9,125 bases of DNA from positions 1 to 9,125 of the forward strand of contig JBGPML010000034.1 of assembly GCA_041486955.1 (NCBI GenBank). Direction: 5' to 3'. This DNA comes from JBGPML01 sp041486955 (GTDB lineage: Bacteria; Patescibacteriota; UBA1384; 2-12-FULL-50-11; DASWYB01). The notes below the pieces were generated by a model that did no database searches, was not told the origin of the DNA, and saw only the letters and a list, made by a program, of their open reading frames with translations. Shown one piece after another: positions 1-5,007 of the stretch. Made by a program: the position numbers and the translations under genes. How positions within the stretch are numbered: the stretch's first letter is position 1; every line of letters starts with the position of its first letter.

Positions 1-351
1 CCACACTATCGCGCTGACAAAGCCGAGAAACGCTAGTGTAGTTGTGGTATCTTTCGCTGGTCCTGAAGGTAGAAAATAGGTCGCGATTTGCATCAAAGCA
101 AAAAAGGCTAATAGTGCCACAAAAAATGATCGTCGGCGAGAAAAGTTTTGACGAATAATATAGAACGGTTCAAGAAAAATTGGGAATAAATCGAACATCA
201 ATATCCAGGCCACGGCGATGAGTAAAACGATATTCGAAATCAATACCAAGACCAATGGCCACTCAAAAACAAACGAGAAAATTCTGAGCAATCCACCAAC
301 CAATAATCCGGTAACGCCAATAGAAGGAAGATGAAGCTTCCGTAGGTTCAT
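1..351 (-). CDS. Multi-pass membrane protein, 3' end outside window
   Basis: This frame is open from ATG 349-351 to the window edge, giving 117 residues beginning MNLRKLHLPSIG with no stop seen. The product is very hydrophobic. Likely membrane spans are residues 11-29, 31-58, 74-94 and from about 105 onward, with a basic patch SRRR at 71-74 between spans two and three that should be cytoplasmic. I do not recognise the family. A shape or envelope protein such as MreD would suit the neighbourhood, but no diagnostic motif is visible. The ATG is favoured because a promoter-like TTGCAC-N17-TACGAT ends exactly 6 nt before it, which would make the mRNA leaderless; no Shine-Dalgarno site is present. 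The same frame continues open upstream to a TGA at 604-606, so a longer protein cannot be excluded. It reads in the same direction as recA, but the repeat island separates them. Confidence 0.6.
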   Translation of the reverse strand, partial: MNLRKLHLPSIGVTGLLVGGLLRIFSFVFEWPLVLVLISNIVLLIAVAWILMFDLFPIFLEPFYIIRQNFSRRRSFFVALLAFFALMQIATYFLPSGPAKDTTTTLAFLGFVSAIVW

Positions 352-357
352 AGATCT

Positions 358-386
358 ATCGTAGACTAATCCAAACGTGAGTGCAA
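358..386 (-). promoter_or_regulatory. Promoter for the partial membrane protein gene, probably leaderless
   Basis: On the minus strand TTGCAC (381-386) and TACGAT (358-363) are separated by exactly 17 nt. Six nt then precede the ATG at 349-351, so transcription would be expected to start at or next to the A of the start codon. The -35 box matches the sigma-70 consensus at 4/6 and the -10 at 4/6. The fit of spacing and position is better than either hexamer. This is inferred from sequence only. Confidence 0.45.
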
Positions 387-445
387 AAAATTCTTTAGGT
401 AGGGACAGGGGGCCTAGTATGCGGAGCAGCCCCCTTATCCCTACC
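385..445 (-). terminator. GC-rich hairpin followed by a T-run, possible terminator of the recA transcript
   Basis: GGTAGGGACAGGGGGC (398-413) pairs with GCCCCCTTATCCCTACC (429-445), leaving one bulged base, one mismatch and a 15-nt loop. Read on the minus strand, the stem is followed after 7 nt by six T residues (385-390). It lies about 360 nt downstream of recA and just before the promoter of the next gene, so termination is plausible. The T-run is farther from the stem than in a classic intrinsic terminator, and the hairpin may simply be a dispersed palindromic repeat. Confidence 0.4.
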
Positions 446-502
446 AACCCAATCTCCCTCACGCTTTTTTCGAACAACTTTAGACAGAGTACGCAGGGAC
501 GT

Positions 503-529
503 AGGCTTCGACTTCGTCGACTGGAGCCT
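503..529. repeat. Short palindrome built around CGAC-TTC-GTCG
   Basis: AGGCT (503-507) and AGCCT (525-529) form the outer arms, and CGAC (509-512) and GTCG (516-519) form an inner stem around a TTC loop, with unpaired bases between. It resembles the CTTCGAC...GTCGAAG hairpins common in intergenic DNA of several bacterial groups. The resemblance is from memory. A single copy is present in the window. Confidence 0.45.
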
Positions 530-548
530 GTTTGCCTGTCATCGCTAT

Positions 549-575
549 CCGTCCTCCGTCGGCTGACGGAGGCGG
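549..575. repeat. Hairpin CCTCCGTC-GGCT-GACGGAGG
   Basis: A perfect 8-bp stem (553-560 with 565-572) closes a 4-nt loop. It extends outward by CCG/CGG after one bulged T. No T-run follows on either strand, so it is better called a palindromic repeat than a terminator. Confidence 0.6.
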
Positions 576-587
576 AAAATCTATCTC

Positions 588-621
588 GATTGTCGCGGGA
601 TTTTCATCTCTCGCAACGACA
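588..621 (-). repeat. Dispersed repeat of the GTCATTGCGAG type, copy B (diverged)
   Basis: On the plus strand it starts GATTGTCGCGGGA and ends CTCGCAACGACA. It aligns along its whole length with the neighbouring copy at 628-660, with scattered substitutions. The outer arms still pair partly (TTGT with GCAA, using a G-T pair), while the inner stem of copy A is degraded here. This is the older-looking copy. Confidence 0.65.
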
Positions 622-627
622 CTGTCG

Positions 628-660
628 GATTGCCGCGGGACTATGTCCCTCGCAATGACA
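628..660 (-). repeat. Dispersed repeat of the GTCATTGCGAG type, copy A (intact palindrome)
   Basis: On the plus strand it starts GATTGCCGCGGGA and ends CTCGCAATGACA. The outer ATTGC pairs with GCAAT, and GGGAC (637-641) pairs with GTCCC (645-649) around a 3-nt loop. Read on the minus strand it opens GTCATTGCGAG, a hallmark I recall from intergenic repeats in many unrelated bacterial genomes. It lies 40 bp in register from copy B, so the pair looks like a local tandem duplication or two insertions. Confidence 0.7.
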
Positions 661-685
661 AAGCCGGATTGTGTTAAATTTTTAG

Positions 686-801
686 ACTGATGCAGTTGAG
701 CGTATTACAAGGAAAAACCGAGTATCGTAGCGAGGCGTACATGGAGGTACGCTGAGCGAGTCACGGAGGTTTTGACGTAGTAAGACGCCAAATCCATCAG
801 T
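686..801. repeat. Long nested palindrome next to the recA stop (structured element 1)
   Basis: Nested complementary arms: ACTGATG (686-692) with CATCAGT (795-801); GCGT (700-703) with ACGC (785-788); AAAACC (714-719) with GGTTTT (768-773); and a central GCGTAC (735-740) with GTACGC (747-752) around a 6-nt loop. The element ends 5 nt from the recA stop. Positions 708-760 align without gaps with 8696-8748 of a second element beside pnp, 39 of 53 identical by eye. Neither strand has a proper T-run after the stem, so it is not a standard terminator. Possible roles are a small non-autonomous mobile repeat, an mRNA 3'-end protector, or a structured RNA. Confidence 0.75.
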
Positions 802-806
802 TTTAA

Positions 807-1907
807 CTATTCTTCGGTTTCTTCTGGTATTACTTCCGTAGGCGTTTCGATTACCACTGGCTCAACTGGAGCAGCGTAAGCGTCACGGATCTTTTGTTCA
901 ATTTCGTCGGTTAAATTAGGATTTTTTTTGAGGAATTGACGGGCCGATTCTCGTCCTTGGCCAATTTTATCGCCTTCATACTGATACCATGAGCCAGCTT
1001 TTTGAACGATATTTTTAGTAACACCGAGGTCAAGAACATCGCCCTCCCGAGAAATGCCCTCACTGTACAAAAGATCAAATTCCGCGGTACGAAAAGGTGG
1101 AGCAACTTTGTTTTTAACGATTTTGACTTTCGTTCGATTCCCAACAGCCACTTCACCTTCCTTAATTTGGTCCCCGCGACGAATATCCATGCGGACCGAA
1201 GCATAAAATTTTAACGCATTTCCACCGGAAGTCGTTTCGGGGTTACCAAACATGACCCCGATTTTCATTCGAATTTGGTTAATAAAGATAACGAGGGTTT
1301 TCGATTTGGAAATAGCCCCGGTAATTTTACGCAAGGCTTGGCTCATTAAACGCGCCTGCACACCCACCATGGCATCGCCCATCTCACCTTCAATTTCAGC
1401 TCGTGGAACAAGGGCTGCAACGGAGTCGATAACAATAACATCGAGGGCATTCGAACGGATAAGGGTTTCGACGATTTCTAACGCCTGTTCACCCGTATCT
1501 GGTTGTGAAATTAATAGTTCATCTAAATTGACCCCTAATTTCTTGGCGTACTCTGGATCAAATGCGTGTTCAGCATCAATAAAAGCCGCTAAGCCCCCCT
1601 TCTTTTGGGCTTGAGCGACAACTGAATTAGCTAGAGTAGTTTTACCCGATGATTCTGGACCGTAAATTTCAACAACTCGTCCGCGCGGCAAGCCGCCAAT
1701 GCCAAGTCCTATGTCTAGTGCGAGCGAACCGGTTGGGATTGAAGCAATTGGATGCAAATCCGAACTGTTCATGGTCATAATAGAACCACGGCCGAACTGT
1801 TTTTCAATCGTACTTAAGGCGACATCTAATGCTTGTCTACGAGCCGAATTATCCTCTTTAGCGGCGGATTGATCTTCCGTAATTTCTTTGGCTTTCTTGG
1901 CTGACAT
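807..1907 (-). CDS. recA: Recombinase RecA
   Basis: This is the ATP-dependent strand-exchange protein of homologous recombination. It forms filaments on single-stranded DNA and promotes LexA-type repressor self-cleavage where that system exists. The 366 residues are near the usual 350. Visible features are Walker A GPESSGKT (83-90), the catalytic Glu in FIDAEHAFDPEYA (E113), Walker B VIVIDS (157-162), DNA loop L1 near EGEMGDAMVGVQARLMSQALR (173-193), and loop L2 with FINQIRMKIGVMFGNPETTSGG (208-229). The C-terminal domain ends in a long acidic tail (about 348-366, many Glu and Pro), consistent with the autoregulatory acidic tail of RecA. The first ~20 residues form a charged extension. The ATG is supported by AAAGGAA a few nt upstream. 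The gap to the rodZ-like stop is 12 nt, implying cotranscription. I saw no LexA-type operator. Confidence 0.98.
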   Translation of the reverse strand: MSAKKAKEITEDQSAAKEDNSARRQALDVALSTIEKQFGRGSIMTMNSSDLHPIASIPTGSLALDIGLGIGGLPRGRVVEIYGPESSGKTTLANSVVAQAQKKGGLAAFIDAEHAFDPEYAKKLGVNLDELLISQPDTGEQALEIVETLIRSNALDVIVIDSVAALVPRAEIEGEMGDAMVGVQARLMSQALRKITGAISKSKTLVIFINQIRMKIGVMFGNPETTSGGNALKFYASVRMDIRRGDQIKEGEVAVGNRTKVKIVKNKVAPPFRTAEFDLLYSEGISREGDVLDLGVTKNIVQKAGSWYQYEGDKIGQGRESARQFLKKNPNLTDEIEQKIRDAYAAPVEPVVIETPTEVIPEETEE

Positions 1908-1912
1908 AAAAA

Positions 1913-1919
1913 TTCCTTT
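1913..1919 (-). promoter_or_regulatory. Shine-Dalgarno site of recA
   Basis: AAAGGAA on the minus strand lies 5 nt before the recA ATG and fills the 12-nt gap after the rodZ-like stop codon. It fixes the recA start and indicates that recA is translated from a shared message. Confidence 0.7.
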
Positions 1920-2624
1920 CTAAGGTGAGGGAGTTGGAGTAGGCGATGGTGCTGTCGGAGGTTGGTACAGGACAGACACTATTTTAGTCGACTGTTTCTT
2001 TATCCGATTTTCTGCTCGGACGACAACCTGATTCAGTCCTGGTCGGAGGGTGAGAACATAGGTAAAGGTACCATCGCTGTTGGTACCGGCCAGGAGGTTG
2101 TCGACATAGATAGCGCCACCCACATCGGTTTTCCCTTCAATTGAAAACGTTTCACTGTTCACCACACTTTCACCGGTCGGTTTGGTAATCTCCAACATGG
2201 GGGGTGCGGCGAATTGTTTAACTTGATACGTAATATACCCGATAAACCCGATAAGCACAATAACCGACAAGACAATCAGCATCACACGCGGGGTGATGAT
2301 CCAAGATTTTTCTCTTGCAATCGGTCGGGGCGCAAACGGTTGTTTTTTATATGATACCTCGGTTAAACGGGCGAGTTCTTCTTCAATGTCTGAGCCGCTC
2401 AGTCCAATAAATTCCGCATAACGACGGACAAATCCCTTACTATGCGATAGCGGTACAAGATCAAAGCGATTTTCTTCAATCGCCTCTAAATAGCGCGATC
2501 GGATTTTTGTTTCATGTTCGACGTCAGTTAATGATAGCGATCTATTCTCCCGCGCTTTTTTAAGCCGAGCCCCAAGCGTATCGCGCTTTTCAATAGTTTT
2601 CTTCTGAAATGCAGAAGTCTTCAT
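1920..2624 (-). CDS. rodZ: RodZ-like helix-turn-helix membrane protein
   Basis: This is probably a bitopic membrane protein of the RodZ type, which links the cytoplasmic MreB cytoskeleton to the envelope in rod-shaped bacteria. Residues 14-75 form an Xre/Cro-like helix-turn-helix domain with the RodZ signature features LGARLKKARE, RYLEAIEE and KGFVRRYAEFIGL. A basic linker with KSW precedes one membrane span (about 113-133). Residues 141-220 (LEITKPTGESVV ... FSIEGKTD ... VRAENR) look like a bacterial Ig/glucodextranase-B-type beta domain outside the membrane, followed by a Pro/Thr/Ser tail. The total length, 234, is shorter than E. coli RodZ (337). It is coupled to recA (12 nt), as the RodZ-like gene lies near recA in Gram-positives. 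No good Shine-Dalgarno site precedes the ATG. Whether MreB exists in this organism cannot be seen here. A transcription factor role is less likely because of the membrane span. Confidence 0.85.
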   Translation of the reverse strand: MKTSAFQKKTIEKRDTLGARLKKARENRSLSLTDVEHETKIRSRYLEAIEENRFDLVPLSHSKGFVRRYAEFIGLSGSDIEEELARLTEVSYKKQPFAPRPIAREKSWIITPRVMLIVLSVIVLIGFIGYITYQVKQFAAPPMLEITKPTGESVVNSETFSIEGKTDVGGAIYVDNLLAGTNSDGTFTYVLTLRPGLNQVVVRAENRIKKQSTKIVSVLYQPPTAPSPTPTPSP

Positions 2625-2764
2625 TCTGTAGATATATCATATATGAGCCTACTTAGAATCTTATTTGATAGCTACAAAATGCCTCGTTTGGCTCCGAATC
2701 ACGAATCATTCGTCAAGGTAGGGTTTACTATCTCTCCTCATAATTCCTCTTTCTCGCTCAAACG

Positions 2765-2791
2765 ATCTTCTTTTTCGCTTCTAAAGAAGAT
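2765..2791. repeat. Perfect 9-bp hairpin downstream of ftsK
   Basis: ATCTTCTTT (2765-2773) pairs with AAAGAAGAT (2783-2791) around a 9-nt loop, 27 nt after the ftsK stop. No T-run follows on the minus strand, so it is a weak terminator at best. It may mark the 3' end or processing point between ftsK and the rodZ-like gene. The rest of the 194-bp gap holds a small odd palindrome ACGAATCATTCGT (2701-2713) and AT-rich palindromic sequence just before the rodZ-like start, with no convincing promoter. Confidence 0.5.
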
Positions 2792-2818
2792 TCAAAACAG
2801 GCTCTTGCAACGACGAAT

Positions 2819-4906
2819 TTAAATTTCGTTGGAATCGGTATATTGATGATCTTGTGCTACGAGAATGTCGCGGGGCTTAGCTCCATCAGCGGGGCCGATA
2901 ATGCCTTGTTCTTCAAGTAAGTCAAGTAAGCGCGCCGCTCTGGCATAACCGACCCGGAGACGTCGTTGCAAGAGAGAGGCAGAGGCCTTACCAGACTGAA
3001 CTACCAAAGTTTTTGCTTCTTCAAACAAGTCATCGTCCATGTCACCATCGGATGTCCTTGCCCCACTCGACCGCGAATTATTTGTTTTAAAGCTGGTTAT
3101 TGATTCGTCATATTCGGCTTCGCCTTCCCGTTTCAGGAAATCGGTGACTGAGCGAATTTCTTTGTCTGTCACCAAAACACTCTGGGCCCGTTTCGGTTGA
3201 GTCAACTCACTGGATAAGTAAAGCATGTCGCCACGCCCAAGCAATTTTTCCGCCCCACTCTGATCAAGAATCGTCCGCGAGTCGGCGTTGCTCGCCACAG
3301 CGAAGGCGAGTCGTGTTGGAATATTGGCTTTGATTAATCCGGTAATAACATCAACTGACGGCCGTTGGGTGGCAACGATTAAATGGATCCCCACGGCTCT
3401 GGCCATTTGGGCGATACGAACGATCGACGTCTCTACCTCATTAGCCGCCTGTGTCATAAGGTCCGCTAATTCATCGATAACCACGACAATATAGGGCAGC
3501 TTTCCTTCAATCGGATTTTCATTATAGACTTGAATATTTCGGCAGGAAGAATCGGCAAACAGTTTAAACCGACGTTCCATTTCGGCTACGACCCATTTCA
3601 GGAGGGAGACGGTTTTATCAACTTCCGTCACAACGGGAGCTAAGAGATGGGGGATTCCGCTGTATTCGGTAAATTCTACCCGCTTAGGGTCGACTAAGAG
3701 CAAGCGTAAATCACTGGGAGAATTGAGGTAGAGGAGATTGATAATGATTGAATTGATACAGACTGATTTTCCACTTCCTGTCGCCCCTGCAATGAGGAGA
3801 TGCGGCATGCGGGTTAAGTCCACTACAAACGGTGCGCCGGCAGCGTCGCGACCGAGGGCCAAGCTAAGCGTTGAATCGCTCTTTTTAAGGTCTTCAGTCT
3901 CTAAAATTTCACGGAGGGTCACTGTCGCGGCAACTTTGTTGGGAATCTCCACTCCGACGGCCGACTTACCAGGAATTGGCGCTTCTATACGTACTGAGGG
4001 AGCCGCTAATGCCAAAGCCAGATCGTTCGAACGGGCAGTAATTGTATTAAGCTTTACTCCTTCGGCTGGCTTAAGGGTGTATTGCGAAACAGTTGGCCCA
4101 ACGTTGACGTCACTCATTGTGACATCAACCGTAAAGTCTTTCAGCGTTTTCTGAATCGTTTCGCGATTCTTGTTAATATTACCGGCATCGGGCATAGAAT
4201 CAGAAAGGGCCAAGAGATCGAGCGGCGGAAACTCCCAATCACCCTCCTTGCTGGTTAATGCGCGAACCGGAACTTGCGATTCATCATCGACAGGTTTTCT
4301 GTTACGTCCAGGAAAAGTGAAAACTTTAGCTTTAGCCCCACCCATATTAATTTGGCCCAAACCTTCGCGCTCAATTTTCAGCCGACCAAGTAAATATCCG
4401 ACAGAGATGTTCGTTGAGACAAGGAGAGACGCCATTGCCAGTCCTAAAAGTAAAATGTAGCCGCCGATCGGGCCTAAAAAATGGGAGACTAAACTGAAAA
4501 CCGTTGAACCCATCAATCCACCGTGAGTAATAAATAATCCAGGAATCGCAAAAAACGCCAGGATAATACCGATAATAACTGAGGCTTTGATAACGTCGTT
4601 TTCATCCCGAGGCATGAGGAGTTTAATTCCCATAATCAAAAAGACGATCGGAGCGACAAACCCTAAAAACCCAAACAATGAAGTTGAGGCATTAATGACT
4701 AATGAGCCAAATCTACCGGCCAGACCAAAAATAGAAATTAAAAAGAGCACACCTAAAACGGTTAAAAATACCCCGAGAACTTCTCTGGCGGTATCAGGGT
4801 GGAGCGACCAATCCATCTGGTCGCGAAGTGTTGGCATACGTTTTCGTCTGCGACTTTGAGTGCCATAACTACTCGTACTGCGTCGCCGTCGGCGTAAGAA
4901 AGGCAA
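2819..4906 (-). CDS. ftsK: DNA translocase FtsK/SpoIIIE
   Basis: This is a membrane-anchored hexameric ATPase that pumps chromosomal DNA at the division septum and helps XerCD resolve dimers. The 695 residues are short for the family because the linker is brief. An Arg-rich N-terminus (RRRRRS, RRRKR) precedes about four membrane spans within 41-173 (near 43-61, 76-97, 107-127, 147-165). A linker of about 50 residues leads to the alpha/beta motor domain: DVNVGPTVSQYTLKP (267-281), Walker A GATGSGKS (374-381), LVDPKRVEF (404-412), Walker B VVVIDELADLM (474-484) and TQRPSVDVITG (513-523). A winged-helix gamma domain occupies 626-683, the part that reads KOPS-type DNA in known FtsK. The start is TTG, chosen because AAGGAGG lies 4 nt upstream. 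The ATG overlapping that site is out of frame, and Met24 is the next in-frame Met. Confidence 0.96.
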   Translation of the reverse strand: MPFLRRRRRSTSSYGTQSRRRKRMPTLRDQMDWSLHPDTAREVLGVFLTVLGVLFLISIFGLAGRFGSLVINASTSLFGFLGFVAPIVFLIMGIKLLMPRDENDVIKASVIIGIILAFFAIPGLFITHGGLMGSTVFSLVSHFLGPIGGYILLLGLAMASLLVSTNISVGYLLGRLKIEREGLGQINMGGAKAKVFTFPGRNRKPVDDESQVPVRALTSKEGDWEFPPLDLLALSDSMPDAGNINKNRETIQKTLKDFTVDVTMSDVNVGPTVSQYTLKPAEGVKLNTITARSNDLALALAAPSVRIEAPIPGKSAVGVEIPNKVAATVTLREILETEDLKKSDSTLSLALGRDAAGAPFVVDLTRMPHLLIAGATGSGKSVCINSIIINLLYLNSPSDLRLLLVDPKRVEFTEYSGIPHLLAPVVTEVDKTVSLLKWVVAEMERRFKLFADSSCRNIQVYNENPIEGKLPYIVVVIDELADLMTQAANEVETSIVRIAQMARAVGIHLIVATQRPSVDVITGLIKANIPTRLAFAVASNADSRTILDQSGAEKLLGRGDMLYLSSELTQPKRAQSVLVTDKEIRSVTDFLKREGEAEYDESITSFKTNNSRSSGARTSDGDMDDDLFEEAKTLVVQSGKASASLLQRRLRVGYARAARLLDLLEEQGIIGPADGAKPRDILVAQDHQYTDSNEI

Positions 4907-4910
4907 TCAT

Positions 4911-4917
4911 CCTCCTT
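4911..4917 (-). promoter_or_regulatory. Strong Shine-Dalgarno site fixing the TTG start of ftsK
   Basis: AAGGAGG on the minus strand is followed by ATGA and then TTG. The ATG created at the end of the site is in another frame, so the TTG at 4904-4906 is the start consistent with the FtsK reading frame. Confidence 0.75.
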
Positions 4918-4950
4918 GAGTAATGCTCTTCGTTCCTTATATATGCATTT

Positions 4951-4979
4951 ATCCTAGCAGGTTTATTTATGATTGACAA
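4951..4979 (-). promoter_or_regulatory. Promoter of ftsK with extended -10
   Basis: On the minus strand TTGTCA (4974-4979) and TAGGAT (4951-4956) are separated by 17 nt. The -10 is preceded by TGC, an extended -10 motif. Transcription would start near 4944 and give a leader of about 38 nt carrying the AAGGAGG site. The elements overlap a perfect inverted repeat, suggesting control by a DNA-binding protein. Inferred from sequence only. Confidence 0.5.
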
Positions 4980-4990
4980 AACCTGCTAGG
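4953..4990. promoter_or_regulatory. Perfect 12-bp inverted repeat over the ftsK promoter, candidate operator
   Basis: CCTAGCAGGTTT (4953-4964) and AAACCTGCTAGG (4979-4990) are exact reverse complements around a 14-nt spacer. One arm covers most of the -10 and the other touches the -35 box. On neither strand is the stem followed by a T-run, so it is not an obvious terminator of rnj, although a hairpin here could also end the rnj message. Arm centres are 26 bp apart, consistent with a dimeric or paired-site regulator. Confidence 0.55.
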
Positions 4991-5007
4991 TCTCAATTAA
5001 TATATGT

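Larger units (their letters stand above)
352..806. other. 455-bp repeat island between recA and the next gene
   Basis: No convincing gene lies here. Frames that stay open run across palindromes and give Arg/Ser/Leu-rich peptides without domain character. From left to right it holds the promoter of the downstream membrane gene, a GC-rich hairpin (398-445), a short hairpin (503-529), another (549-575), two tandem copies of a 33-34 bp repeat (588-621, 628-660), and a nested palindrome (686-801) ending 5 nt from the recA stop. The concentration of unrelated palindromes suggests a site that repeatedly tolerates insertion of small mobile or structured repeats. Confidence 0.7.

Noticed and set aside
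377..658. Plus-strand 93-codon open frame in the repeat island
   Set aside because: It runs through at least four palindromes, gives an Arg/Ser/Leu-rich peptide without domain features, and has no ribosome site.
588..660. Two similar 33-34 bp palindromes as a minimal CRISPR array
   Set aside because: Only two diverged copies with a 6-bp gap, no proper spacer and no cas genes.
1252..1614. Plus-strand 120-codon frame inside recA, and similar frames inside ftsK and rnj
   Set aside because: These are antisense or shifted shadows of strongly conserved genes, without ribosome sites or recognisable products.
2625..2818. Promoter for the rodZ-recA pair (TTGACG at 2711-2716; TATGAT just before the rodZ-like start)
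   Set aside because: TTGACG has no -10 at 16-18 nt, and TATGAT has no -35-like hexamer at suitable spacing; the pair may be transcribed from ftsK.
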